Below, piece by piece: positions 8,528 to 15,735 of a stretch of 64,000 nt of DNA (its first letter is position 1; each line of letters begins with the position of its first letter). The stretch is from Streptomyces lydicus (GTDB lineage Bacteria > Actinomycetota > Actinomycetes > Streptomycetales > Streptomycetaceae), in assembly GCF_000717345.1 (NCBI RefSeq), contig NZ_JNZA01000023.1, forward strand, positions 59,335-123,334. The letters run 5' to 3'. The translations under genes and the position numbers were made by a program. The notes under the pieces were generated by a model, which did no database searches, was not told the DNA's origin, and saw only the letters and a list, made by a program, of their open reading frames with translations.

Positions 8528-9219
8528 GTCGCCACCCGTTCGGTGTGCAGGAGCCCGTCGTGCAGGCTCAGGTGCCGGTGGGCACGAGCCGCCACGCTCG
8601 GATCGTGCGTGGCCACCAGCAGCCCGCACCCCCATCGCTCCGGCAGCGAGAACAGCAGATCGGCCACCACGCTGCGCGCGGCGGGATCCAGCGAACCGGT
8701 CGGCTCATCGGCCAGGATCAACGAGGGCTTGTTCATCAACGCGCGGGCCACAGCTGTCCGTTGGCGCTCACCGCCGGACAGTTCACCCGTGGTGGCCGAG
8801 GTTCCGGTAACGCCCACCTCGCGCAGGAGGCCGGCCGCCCGCTCGTAAGCATCCTGCCGGGACTCACCGGCCAGCAGGGCCGGGAGTGCCACATTCTCCA
8901 CGGGGGTCAGTTCCGGGAGGAGCTCCCCGAACTGAAACACCATGCTGAGGTGCCGCGCCCGATGCCGAGCCAGACGCTTGCCCCGCAGCTCTGACATGTC
9001 GCGGCCGGCCACCGAAACCTGCCCCTTGCCTGCGGTCACAAGACCCAGGACCAGCGACAGCAAGGTGCTCTTCCCGCTGCCGCTCGGTCCGGTCACCGCC
9101 ACGGACTCGCCAGGCGCGAGATCCAAGGTGAGCCCTCTGAGCAGCTGACGCTCGCCGATGCGGTATCTCAGGTCTTTGAGACCAAGTATCGGGTGAGCGG
9201 CGGGGATCGGATCAACCAT
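8524..9219 (-). CDS. ABC transporter ATP-binding protein (MacB/LolD type)
   Basis: 231 residues, a complete stand-alone nucleotide-binding subunit. Visible motifs: Walker A GPSGSGKST, Q-loop QFGELLPELT, signature LSGGERQRTAVARAL, Walker B LILADEPTGSLD and switch His in ATHDPS. The GELLPELTPVENV pattern after the Q-loop is typical of the MacB/LolD/FtsE group. It powers the permease encoded immediately downstream with a four-base overlap. The start ATG at 9219 is preceded by a GAGG. A strong hairpin (9248-9277) separates it from the secreted-protein gene, which probably sets a lower expression level for the transporter. Confidence 0.93.
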   Translation of the reverse strand: MVDPIPAAHPILGLKDLRYRIGERQLLRGLTLDLAPGESVAVTGPSGSGKSTLLSLVLGLVTAGKGQVSVAGRDMSELRGKRLARHRARHLSMVFQFGELLPELTPVENVALPALLAGESRQDAYERAAGLLREVGVTGTSATTGELSGGERQRTAVARALMNKPSLILADEPTGSLDPAARSVVADLLFSLPERWGCGLLVATHDPSVAARAHRHLSLHDGLLHTERVAT

Positions 9220-9247
9220 GCTGATATGCCTCGCTAGATGCTGCTGT

Positions 9248-9277
9248 GGCCCGGCAGCTTTGCTGGGCTGCCGGGCC
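9248..9277 (-). terminator. strong hairpin between secreted-protein and ABC genes
   Basis: Perfect 11-bp stem: GGCCCGGCAGC (9248-9258) pairs with GCTGCCGGGCC (9267-9277) around an 8-nt loop. No T-tract follows on the minus strand. It is therefore better explained as a partial terminator or RNA-stabilising hairpin that raises secreted-protein mRNA over ABC-transporter mRNA than as a full stop. Confidence 0.6.
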
Positions 9278-9325
9278 GTCAGGAAAGGGAGCCCTCACCG
9301 GTGGATCAGGCGGTACATCGGGAAG

Positions 9326-9667
9326 TTAGTCCGACCAGGCGCAGGTGTCGGGTTCCCAGTCCAGCGAGACGCAGCTTCGCAGCGTGTAGATATACGCTCC
9401 CGCGCCGCTCGTCGCGGTGGTGCCGTTGCCACTCTTGTTGTGCAGAGTGTACGTTTCGCCGGCTCCGACTTCCCGGCCGTAACGGCTGTAGACGGGATCA
9501 CCGTCCGCCTTCTTGTCCTTTGCGTAGGCATAAGCATGCTGCGGGCTCACCCAGCCGGAAGAACCATAGGTGGCAGCGTAGAGCTCGGTCGCCTCTGCAG
9601 GAGCTACCCCCAGCACGAAAGCTCCGCCAATGGCTATGACAGCGAGACGCCGCACATTATTTCGCAT
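9326..9667 (-). CDS. small secreted two-cysteine protein
   Basis: 113 residues. A Sec signal peptide is clear: MRNNVRR, then a hydrophobic core, then a cut site after about residue 26 (PAEA). The predicted mature form of about 87 residues is Tyr/Ser/Gly-rich and polar, with VYSRYG and LHNKSGNGTT stretches and exactly two cysteines near the end (SCVSLDWEPDTCAW), likely a disulfide. GGGGGA lies about 8 nt before the ATG. It is the first gene of a run with an ABC exporter. I do not recognise the family; lactococcin 972-like bacteriocins share the gene order but the sequence does not match. Possible roles: exported peptide effector, or a surface protein sensed or cleared by the transporter. Confidence 0.75.
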   Translation of the reverse strand: MRNNVRRLAVIAIGGAFVLGVAPAEATELYAATYGSSGWVSPQHAYAYAKDKKADGDPVYSRYGREVGAGETYTLHNKSGNGTTATSGAGAYIYTLRSCVSLDWEPDTCAWSD

Positions 9668-9692
9668 TCCCCGAATCCCCCATTCATATCGG

Positions 9693-9715
9693 CGCAGAGA
9701 CCTTTTACCTCTGCG
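9693..9715. promoter_or_regulatory. inverted repeat upstream of secreted-protein gene
   Basis: CGCAGAG (9693-9699) and CTCTGCG (9709-9715) form a perfect 7-bp dyad with a 9-nt centre, 26 bp before the secreted-protein ATG. It could be an operator or a leader hairpin. The surrounding 9668-9944 spacer is noticeably richer in A/T than the flanking genes and holds no convincing gene. Confidence 0.4.
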
Positions 9716-9944
9716 TCACGCCACGAAGGGGCGAGAATGCAACAGCTCCAACTGCCAACCTTGCACGTCAGCCCCCGTAGCTGCCCGGAGCACAGTATGG
9801 ACAAAATCCATGTCGTGCAAATCGGAGACGACGTCCACTTGCCACATCGAGCGTGTCTCGCACGGGAACTGGCGCGCTGTCAGGTCGGTTATTGCGTGAA
9901 TCGAGGCGGTGGAATGTGACGCACGACGCCTGATTTCCGAGCCG

Positions 9945-10343
9945 TCACCCGGCTTCGTTGCGGGGCAGCAGTGAGCCCAAGGGGCCGAGGTCCAGGTTCA
10001 GGTCGTCCAGGGTGAGTCCGTACCGGTCGCAGAGTTCGGACATCCGGTCCTGCAGGATCATCAGGGTCATCCCGATGCGCTCTTCCTGCGCCTCACTCAG
10101 GTCGCCCTGATCGACGCGGTGGAGTGCGGTGCGTTCCATGAGCTGCCGCAGGAGCTCGACGATGGTCAGCACCAATTTGATGAGATCGCGTTCGACGGTC
10201 TCCGGGTCGGTCTTGAGGCGCTGGGCCAGCTCGCTTCCGGACCGCTGCTCCTCGGGTCCGGCCGGCACGAGTCCGAACGCCCGCGCCGCCGCCTGCGCGG
10301 CCTCCCCGAAGGCGCGGTCCGGCGCTGCCTGGTGGTCCTGCAT
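9945..10343 (-). CDS. gvpK: gas vesicle protein GvpK
   Basis: 132 residues from the ATG at 10343, which has GAGGAG 7 nt upstream; the upstream TTG that extends the frame is part of that ribosome-binding site. The helical core RLKTDPETVERDLIKLVLTI, followed by LLRQLMERTALHRVD, is the recognisable GvpK signature, and the length is typical. GvpK is an accessory protein needed for gas vesicle assembly, and its biochemical role is not settled. It is the last gene of the gvp operon, 61 bp after gvpS, and no clear terminator follows in the A/T-richer spacer. Confidence 0.95.
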   Translation of the reverse strand: MQDHQAAPDRAFGEAAQAAARAFGLVPAGPEEQRSGSELAQRLKTDPETVERDLIKLVLTIVELLRQLMERTALHRVDQGDLSEAQEERIGMTLMILQDRMSELCDRYGLTLDDLNLDLGPLGSLLPRNEAG

Positions 10344-10404
10344 GAGGTCGCTCCTCAACGTTGCGGCGCATTACGGTCGTCGGCAGCGGCGTACGGTCCG
10401 CTCC

Positions 10405-10704
10405 TCACCACGGTGCGGGGTCGTCGGGGGTGATCGAGTGGATCACGGCCCGCAGATTGATCCGCACCAGGTCCACGTCGGCCACCGACAGCACGAGGTC
10501 ACCGGTGAGGACGGCCCCGCCGTTCAGAAGGCGGTCGAGGAGGTCGATCAGGGCGACCTGCCGCCCCGCGAGCGACTCCTCCTCGGTGAGATCGGTGATA
10601 CGGGAGACGTCGGCGGTATCGGAGACGTGGGCGATATCGGGGACCCCGGAGGTCCCGGGCACCCCGGGGGCGCCTGGGACCTCCGGAGCCCGGTCCTCCC
10701 TCAT
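10405..10704 (-). CDS. gvpS: gas vesicle protein GvpS (GvpA family)
   Basis: 99 residues. After a Pro/Gly-rich N-terminus, residues about 47-95 (QVALIDLLDRLLNGGAVLTG, then VADVDLVRINLRAVI) match the GvpA/GvpJ fold: amphipathic helix, beta-hairpin, helix. GvpS is a GvpA paralogue found in actinobacterial gas vesicle clusters and is thought to act in nucleation or at the ends of the vesicle rather than as bulk wall. Its ATG at 10704 overlaps the gvpL stop by four bases. The N-terminal region contains short PGAPGVPGTSGVP-like repeats not found in GvpA. Confidence 0.9.
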   Translation of the reverse strand: MREDRAPEVPGAPGVPGTSGVPDIAHVSDTADVSRITDLTEEESLAGRQVALIDLLDRLLNGGAVLTGDLVLSVADVDLVRINLRAVIHSITPDDPAPW

Positions 10705-11579
10705 GCGCGACCGCCCGCCGCCGGCACCGTGGCGAACGAGTAGGGGGCCCACGGGCCGGTGATCTCGACACGGACGCCGGGGAGCCCGTCGGCCAGCCCC
10801 GTCAGGGCCCGGTGGAAGTCCTCCACGCCCTCGACGGGCACCAGATATGCCTCGTTGGCGATGTTCTCGCCGGCGGCCGACGCCAGTTCCCCCTGCTGCG
10901 GCCGGTGCGCGACCCTGGCCCGGACGAGCCCGGCCACCCGGTCCGGTACGGCGCCGGCGACGGCCCCCGCGGCGCGGTACGCGTCGCGGTGGTGGCGCCG
11001 CTCCTGCCGGCGCTGCCGCAGATACGCCCGGCCGGGGCTGAGCGTTTCCGGTGCGGGAGCGGACCCCTCGGCGGCGGGCGGGTCCGCGGCCGGAGGCGGG
11101 GCGGCGGCCGCTTCCCGCGGATCCGCGTACACCTTCACCCCCAGCTCGACATGTCCCTCCAGCCACCCGAGCGCGTCCGCGAAGTCCGTGCCGCGCTCTT
11201 CGAGCATCGCCCGGACCCGGGCGTCGTCCAGGTACACCGTGGCCAGCCGCATGGGCAGCACCGTCGTGCCGGCGTACGCGGCTTCGACCACCGCGTGGTG
11301 CGTACGGGCCAGGGCCGCCAGCTCGGTCAGGTCCTCCAGCCGCGCCCTGATGCCCGCTTCCCCGTACGCACCGGCCGGCACGGACGAGACCAGCGCCGCC
11401 AGGCCCTTGGCGGTGACCGTGCGCAGCGGGCCGTCCTCCAGCCCGGCGAGCCGGGACGCCGCCGTGTCGAGCGCGGTGCCCGCACGGCTGACGGCGTACA
11501 CGTAGGACATCGTGGCGGCGGGGTCCGGCCGGTCGTCCGGCGCGACGGCCGCTTCCGGCGCCTCTGCCTCGGTGTTCAC
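10701..11579 (-). CDS. gvpL: gas vesicle protein GvpL (GvpF/GvpL family)
   Basis: 292 residues, GTG start at 11579 preceded by GAGGAGGAG and overlapping the gvpJ stop. Family features: the N-terminal YVYAVSRAG segment, a central HHAVVEAAY then TVLPMRLATVY block, and the C-terminal region ending SFATV. Proteins of this family bind the aggregation-prone GvpA and seed vesicle assembly. It is the second family member in the operon (gvpF lies at 14215-14928). A roughly 35-residue Pro/Ala-rich linker (AAAPPPAADPPAAEGSAPAP) sits near the middle. Calling it L rather than F rests on operon position. Confidence 0.92.
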   Translation of the reverse strand: MNTEAEAPEAAVAPDDRPDPAATMSYVYAVSRAGTALDTAASRLAGLEDGPLRTVTAKGLAALVSSVPAGAYGEAGIRARLEDLTELAALARTHHAVVEAAYAGTTVLPMRLATVYLDDARVRAMLEERGTDFADALGWLEGHVELGVKVYADPREAAAAPPPAADPPAAEGSAPAPETLSPGRAYLRQRRQERRHHRDAYRAAGAVAGAVPDRVAGLVRARVAHRPQQGELASAAGENIANEAYLVPVEGVEDFHRALTGLADGLPGVRVEITGPWAPYSFATVPAAGGRA

Positions 11580-12016
11580 CGCTCCTCCTCACGTGCCGTC
11601 TTCGACGCGTCCCCGTCGGCCCGCGCGGAGCCCTTCGGCAGGCCCACGGCGGCCCGCAGTTCGGCGAGTTCCGCCCGCAACTGTGCGTTCTCGGCGGCCA
11701 GTTGCTCGCCGTCCGCCGTGGGGGCGGGCGCGGCGGAGACCTGCTGGGGCGGGCGGGCCCGGGAGGAGAGCGACGGGTCGTGTTCCCACCAGTCGATGCC
11801 CATCTCCTTGGCCTTGTCGACGGACGCGACGAGCAGCCGGAGCTTGATCGTGAGCAGCTCGATGTCGAGCAGGTTGATCTGGATGTCGCCCGCGATGACG
11901 ACACCCTTGTCGAGCACGCGTTCCAGGATGTCGGCCAGGTTGGCGGAGGAACCCTGCCCGCCGTACGGGGACGCCGTGGCGGCGGGCCCCATCCGGCCGG
12001 CCAGTGAATCGGACAC
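11576..12016 (-). CDS. gvpJ: gas vesicle protein GvpJ (GvpA family)
   Basis: 146 residues, GTG start at 12016. Residues about 25-78 carry the GvpA-family core, with LADILERVLDKGVVIAGDI and LLTIKLRLLVASVDKAKEMG followed by DWWE, which identifies it as the J-type minor paralogue. The C-terminal half is a Pro-rich linker and a short Ala/Glu coiled coil, so it is longer than bulk GvpA. GvpJ proteins are minor components thought to nucleate vesicles or determine their shape. It lies between gvpZ (32 bp upstream) and gvpL (GTGA overlap). Confidence 0.93.
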   Translation of the reverse strand: MSDSLAGRMGPAATASPYGGQGSSANLADILERVLDKGVVIAGDIQINLLDIELLTIKLRLLVASVDKAKEMGIDWWEHDPSLSSRARPPQQVSAAPAPTADGEQLAAENAQLRAELAELRAAVGLPKGSARADGDASKTAREEER

Positions 12017-12048
12017 GAGATCAGCCCTGTCTGTACGGTCGGAAAGGG

Positions 12049-13260
12049 TCAGCTACGGGCGACGGCCGGACGGCGCCGGGAGCGACGGCCCGTGCCGGCG
12101 TCCTCGTCGGGCTCGTCGTCCTCGTCCTCGTCCTCGTCTTCGTAGCGCTCGTCGCGCTCGTCGCGCTCGTCGTCGAATTCCTCAGCGCCGGCCTCACCGT
12201 CGCCCTCGTCCGCCACGTCGTCGCCGTCGTCCGCGAGTTCGGCGTCGGGGTCCCGGCTCTCGTCCTCGTCGTCGCCCTCGTCGTCGCCCTCGTCCTCGTA
12301 CGCGTCGTCGTCCTCGTACGTGGCCTCGTCGTCCTCGTCCTCGTAGCCGTCCTCGGCAGGGTCGCTCTCGGCGTCGTCCGCGGGCTCCCGCTCGTCGTCC
12401 GCCTCGTCCGCGGCCTCCCGCTCGTCCTCGACGGCGTCCGCGTGCTCGACGACGACCTTGCCGTCCTGGATCTCACCGCGCCACCCGTCGGTGGCCTCGC
12501 CGCGCATCATGATGAATTTGCGGTACTGCTTGAGGTCGAGGCGGGCGCGGCGGCCCTGGGCGCGCCAGATGTTGCCCGTCTTCTCGAAGAGGCCCTTGGG
12601 GAAGTACTCGAGCACCAGCAGCACCCGCGTCAGGTTGTCGGTGAGGCGGTGGAAGGTCACCACCCCCTTGACCGTGCCCTTCGCGCCCTCGGTGGTCCAG
12701 GTGATGCGCTCGTCGGGCACCTGCTCGGTGACGTTCGCCCGCCAACTGCGCGTGGACTTGGCGACCTTCACCTTCCAGTTGCTGGTCGTGTCGTCGGCCT
12801 TTTCGACGCTGACGACGCCCTTGGCGAAGGTGCTGAACTCCTGGAACTGGGTCCACTGGTCGTACGCCTCGCGCACGGGCACGCCGACGTCGATGTCCTC
12901 GACGATCGTCACACTCTTGGACTTGCCGCCACCGCTCTTGCGGCCCTTGCCGAACAGGCTCTTGACCTTGTCCTTGACGGCGTCCTTGACGTGCGAGGTT
13001 CCGGCGGTCAGCGCGGCCTGGGCCGGTGAGCTGCCCTCGGCGAGGGCCTTGCCGCCCTTCGCCAGGCTGCCGGCCAGCCCGCTCCCGCCCTGGCCCGGCT
13101 GGCCCAGCTTGGTGACGCTCTGGCCCAGCTTGTGCCCGAGGTTGGTGACGGCGTGCTGCGCACGGGCCTGGAGGTACCGCTGGAACTCCTCCTTGAGGTC
13201 TTCGGCGGCGGGGCTCTTCGTCACCTCGTCCTTCACCTTGCTGAACGTGGACTCACTCAT
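12049..13260 (-). CDS. gvpZ: gas vesicle cluster protein GvpZ, SRPBCC domain with acidic tail
   Basis: 403 residues from the ATG at 13260, overlapping the gvpY stop by eight bases. Three parts: an N-terminal helical region of about 100 residues; a central SRPBCC (START-like) ligand-binding domain (VTIVEDIDVGVPVREAYDQW onward to about residue 265); and a C-terminal tail of over 120 residues dominated by Asp and Glu, ending in the basic RRSRRRPAVARS. The position between gvpY and gvpJ matches gvpZ of Streptomyces clusters. The function is unproven. The acidic tail may pair with the basic tail of GvpY. The tail is encoded by near-repetitive CTCGTC triplet pairs. Confidence 0.85.
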   Translation of the reverse strand: MSESTFSKVKDEVTKSPAAEDLKEEFQRYLQARAQHAVTNLGHKLGQSVTKLGQPGQGGSGLAGSLAKGGKALAEGSSPAQAALTAGTSHVKDAVKDKVKSLFGKGRKSGGGKSKSVTIVEDIDVGVPVREAYDQWTQFQEFSTFAKGVVSVEKADDTTSNWKVKVAKSTRSWRANVTEQVPDERITWTTEGAKGTVKGVVTFHRLTDNLTRVLLVLEYFPKGLFEKTGNIWRAQGRRARLDLKQYRKFIMMRGEATDGWRGEIQDGKVVVEHADAVEDEREAADEADDEREPADDAESDPAEDGYEDEDDEATYEDDDAYEDEGDDEGDDEDESRDPDAELADDGDDVADEGDGEAGAEEFDDERDERDERYEDEDEDEDDEPDEDAGTGRRSRRRPAVARS

Positions 13261-13894
13261 CGCTGCCCCCACGGTCGGAGGTCTTGCGCGAGGCGGGCTT
13301 CCTGCGCGCCGTCCCGGACGCGGTCTTCCGGGCGCCCGAGGCGGTCTTACGCGCCGACGAGGCGGTCTTGCGTGCCCCGGAAGACGCCTTGCCCGCGGCG
13401 GACTTGGCGGACCTGGACGACGGGGACGTCTTGGCGGACGCCGACGCCTTGGCGGACGCCGACGCCTTGGCGGACTTGGCCGGCCTCTTGCTGCGCGTCG
13501 CCGACGCGGACTCCTTGGCCCGGCCGGCGTCGTCCGCCTTCTCGGGCCCGTCCGACGCGTCCGGCGCGTCCGGCTCTTCCGCCTCCGCGTCGCCGCCCGC
13601 GTCCCGGAGGTCCAGGGTCCGCTCGTGCAGGGAGTCGGCGAGTCCGGACATGCGCTGGGTGAGCGCGCTGGTGGCCGCGGACTTCGTGGCGTCCACCAGC
13701 TCCCTGCGCACCTGGTCGTTGAGCGGCCCGAGGACCGGTGAATTGGCGACCAGCTTCCCCAGCTGCTTCGGATCCAGGTTCAGTTTCTTGCCGGCGAGGT
13801 ACATGCCCAGGCCGATGGCCAGCTTGGCCTTCTTCGTGCGTCCCAGCACGTAGCCCCCTGCGAGGGCCACGCCTATCTTGGCGTTGGTCATCAT
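13253..13894 (-). CDS. gvpY: gas vesicle cluster protein GvpY with basic repeat tail
   Basis: 213 residues. The N-terminal third is hydrophobic and glycine-rich (KIGVALAGGYVLGRTKKAKL, with AIGLGMYLAG after it) and could be membrane- or vesicle-associated. A helical middle follows, then an acidic linker, then a tail of about 90 residues made almost only of Ala, Lys, Ser, Arg and Thr with ARKTASS/ARKTASG repeats, like a histone H1 tail. Such proteins have been mis-annotated as DNA primase; no primase motif is present. Position and partner (gvpZ, eight-base overlap) match gvpY of Streptomyces. The role is unknown. Confidence 0.85.
   Translation of the reverse strand: MMTNAKIGVALAGGYVLGRTKKAKLAIGLGMYLAGKKLNLDPKQLGKLVANSPVLGPLNDQVRRELVDATKSAATSALTQRMSGLADSLHERTLDLRDAGGDAEAEEPDAPDASDGPEKADDAGRAKESASATRSKRPAKSAKASASAKASASAKTSPSSRSAKSAAGKASSGARKTASSARKTASGARKTASGTARRKPASRKTSDRGGSDE
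13434..13480. repeat. 18-bp coding tandem repeat in gvpY
   Basis: The plus strand repeats GGCGGACGCCGACGCCTT in tandem. This encodes the AKASAS units of the GvpY basic tail. A second group of longer, looser repeats covers about 13310-13380 (ARKTAS units). Such repeats may change copy number between strains. Confidence 0.7.
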
Positions 13895-13921
13895 CTTGCG
13901 TACACCTCGTTCTCCTCGTGC

Positions 13922-14179
13922 TCAGGAGTCGGTACGGAGCCGCTGCTGGTTGGCCTCCAGCCATTCGAGGCGGTCCAGCAGTTCGTCCTCACGCCGGTCG
14001 AATTCCTCGTCCTCGATGCGCCCTTCCACCAACTCCCGTTCCAGTTGCGCCAGTTCCGCGCGTACCGGCTCCGGGTCGTAGTACTCGCGCTCCGCGGTGA
14101 GCAGCACCTGGTCGAGCACCCAGACCGTGCCCCGCACGGGGGCCAGCGGAAAGGTCAGCAGGTCGGTGATGAGGCCCAT
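13922..14179 (-). CDS. gvpG: gas vesicle protein GvpG
   Basis: 85 residues, the usual size. The N-terminus GLITDLLTFPLAPVRG is the family hallmark, followed by a highly charged helix rich in Glu, Arg and Leu (LAQLERELVEGRIEDEEFDR). GvpG is an assembly factor; in haloarchaea it contacts GvpF and GvpL. It lies 35 bp after gvpF and 27 bp before gvpY, in the same direction, so it is part of the one operon. Confidence 0.95.
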   Translation of the reverse strand: MGLITDLLTFPLAPVRGTVWVLDQVLLTAEREYYDPEPVRAELAQLERELVEGRIEDEEFDRREDELLDRLEWLEANQQRLRTDS

Positions 14180-14214
14180 GGGGCAGTCCTCCGCTCGGCG
14201 GGGTTCGGGCGGAT

Positions 14215-14928
14215 TCAGACGAAGCTGTACGGCGGCAGCGGGCCGTGCAGGCTGAACGCGTAGGCGTCACCGCGCCGAGCCGCCTCCTCGTGGACGGCCT
14301 GGGAGAGGGCCGCGGCCCGCTCCCGGGTGACGAGGAACGACACGTTCAGGAAGTGGGTCTTGGTCGGCTCGGCGACCGCGGTGCGCTCCGCCTCCGCGGC
14401 GAGCCGGGCGACCAGCTCGGAGCCCGTGCGCTCCTGGCGGGCCTGGACCTCGCGGGCGACCCGCTCACCGAGCGCCATCCGGTCCTGGTGCGCCCCGGGA
14501 TTCTGGCGGGTGCGCTCGTTGAGCCGCCGTATCTCGTCGGAGTCGGTCATGATCTCCCGCAGCAGGTCATCCTCGTCGCGGGCGACCTTGAGGTTGTACT
14601 CCAGGCGGCCACCGATCTCCTTGAGGCGCTCGGTGTAGGCGTCGCGCTGCTCCTCCATCACCGCCGCGACCTGGTCGTCGTCCCGGCCGACGAGTCCGAA
14701 GCGCATCGGCAGTACGGCGCCGTCGGCCATCAGCCGGTCCTGCACGCCCTGGTGGGCGACCAGATCCCGGCGCTTGGCCCGCAGGTTCGGCGGCGCGTCG
14801 CTGACCACCGCGCTCAGGTCCTTGGTCCGGACGGTGCGCAGCTCGGCTGCCGGGTCACCGATGCCGTGGACGCCGTCGAGGTTCAGCGGGTGGCCGGCCT
14901 CGGTGATGGCGTAGACGTAGGTCCCCAT
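14215..14928 (-). CDS. gvpF: gas vesicle protein GvpF (GvpF/GvpL family)
   Basis: 237 residues. N-terminal TYVYAITEAGHPLN, a VLPMRFGLVG segment near residue 75, and the C-terminal YAFSLHGPLPPYSFV are typical of GvpF/GvpL. Members have two alpha/beta domains and bind GvpA at the start of vesicle growth. It begins three bases after the gvpA stop, so expression is tied to the structural gene. A charged helix (EDDLLREIMTDSDEIRRLNE) joins the two domains. Confidence 0.95.
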   Translation of the reverse strand: MGTYVYAITEAGHPLNLDGVHGIGDPAAELRTVRTKDLSAVVSDAPPNLRAKRRDLVAHQGVQDRLMADGAVLPMRFGLVGRDDDQVAAVMEEQRDAYTERLKEIGGRLEYNLKVARDEDDLLREIMTDSDEIRRLNERTRQNPGAHQDRMALGERVAREVQARQERTGSELVARLAAEAERTAVAEPTKTHFLNVSFLVTRERAAALSQAVHEEAARRGDAYAFSLHGPLPPYSFV

Positions 14929-14931
14929 GGG

Positions 14932-15372
14932 TCACTCCTCTCGGCGGCGGGCGGTACGGCGGCTGCTGGACGAGGAGGACTTGCGCGCCGGCCGCTCCTC
15001 CTCTTCCTCGGATTCGTCGCGCCCCTTCTGGAAGGACTCGCTGAATGCCTCGACCGCGCCGGTCAGTGCGCCTTTCGACTTTCCTTTGGCGCCGCTCTCG
15101 GTCGCCTCCCCGACCAGATCGGTGAGCTGGCTCGGCGCCTTTCGGCCCGATTCCAGATCGAGCCGGTTGCACGCCTCGGCGAAACGCAGATAGGTGTCCA
15201 CGCTCGCGACGACGACACGTACGTCGATCTTGAGGATTTCGATACCGACGAGGGAGACCCGGACGAAGGCGTCGATGACGAGCCCCCTGTCGAGTATCAG
15301 CTCAAGGACGTCGTAGAGATTTCCCGAGCCGCTCCCGCTGTTCGGTGCGTTGGATTGCTGAACGACACTCAT
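14932..15372 (-). CDS. gvpA: gas vesicle structural protein GvpA
   Basis: 146 residues from the ATG at 15372, supported by GGAAGGGAAG upstream; a longer in-frame start at 15405 lacks such a site. Residues about 18-68 are the GvpA wall fold: [20 protein letters not shown], then [20 protein letters not shown]. Unlike the short cyanobacterial GvpA, this one carries a tail of about 75 residues that runs from [20 protein letters not shown] into Ser and Arg runs. Actinobacterial GvpA proteins often have such extensions. GvpA polymerises into the ribbed, gas-permeable shell. Confidence 0.94.
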   Translation of the reverse strand: MSVVQQSNAPNSGSGSGNLYDVLELILDRGLVIDAFVRVSLVGIEILKIDVRVVVASVDTYLRFAEACNRLDLESGRKAPSQLTDLVGEATESGAKGKSKGALTGAVEAFSESFQKGRDESEEEEERPARKSSSSSSRRTARRREE

Positions 15373-15438
15373 GTTCTTCCCTTCCTGTCGGCTGGGCGAG
15401 CTCATGGTCGGTACGGAGGGTGGCGGGCGTTCGCCGGC

Positions 15439-15735
15439 TCAGCGGTCGATCTGGCCCCTCGCATAGCGGCGGATACGCTCGTATCCGAGGAGCTCGCCCT
15501 GTGCGTCGAGCTGCACGCGGTACGAGGCCATCACGCTCGCGGTGTCCGGAATGCGTTCGATCTCGACGACTTCCACGTCCGCGGACCAGCCCTCGTCGGT
15601 GGCCTTGAGCGCGGATACCGCGCCGAGTTCGCATCCGAGCAGCTGAGCAAGTTGCCCGGCCGCGTGGCGCATTGCCGCCGGGGCGCCGATGCGCTGCGGT
15701 CCTCTCTTGCCTTCCGTGCTCTCGGTTGTCGCCAT
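15439..15735 (-). CDS. gvpO: gas vesicle protein GvpO
   Basis: 98 residues starting MATTESTEG at 15735, where GGACGGG lies 5 nt upstream; in-frame starts farther out (15747, 15918) lack ribosome-binding sites. The core AAGQLAQLLGCELGAVSAL, with WSADVEVVEIERIPDTASVM and GYERIRRYARGQ after it, matches the GvpO family. GvpO is required for gas vesicle formation in haloarchaea, possibly by affecting expression. It is the first gene of the ten-gene gvp operon. Confidence 0.93.
   Translation of the reverse strand: MATTESTEGKRGPQRIGAPAAMRHAAGQLAQLLGCELGAVSALKATDEGWSADVEVVEIERIPDTASVMASYRVQLDAQGELLGYERIRRYARGQIDR

Noticed and set aside
9326..9667. Assignment of the small secreted protein as a lactococcin 972-family bacteriocin.
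   Set aside because: Gene order fits, but the mature sequence has a C-terminal cysteine pair and lacks the Trp/Tyr-rich pattern of that family.
9737..9919. A 60-codon plus-strand frame starting MQQLQLPTLHVSP in the A/T-richer spacer.
   Set aside because: It has a purine-rich upstream stretch but no domain, atypical codon use and no coding signal beyond being open; it lies across the control region of the secreted-protein gene.
12004..13029. Hydrophobic plus-strand frame (VLVLVFVALVALVALVV) that looks like a membrane protein.
   Set aside because: It is the reverse of the Asp/Glu-coding CTCGTC repeats of gvpZ; the hydrophobicity is a by-product.
13253..13894. DNA primase annotation for the basic-tailed protein.
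   Set aside because: No zinc-finger or Toprim motif; position and sequence fit gvpY.
12049..14180. CRISPR-like regular repeats in the gvpY/gvpZ region.
   Set aside because: The repeats are in frame, code for simple amino acid patterns and have no spacers or cas genes nearby.
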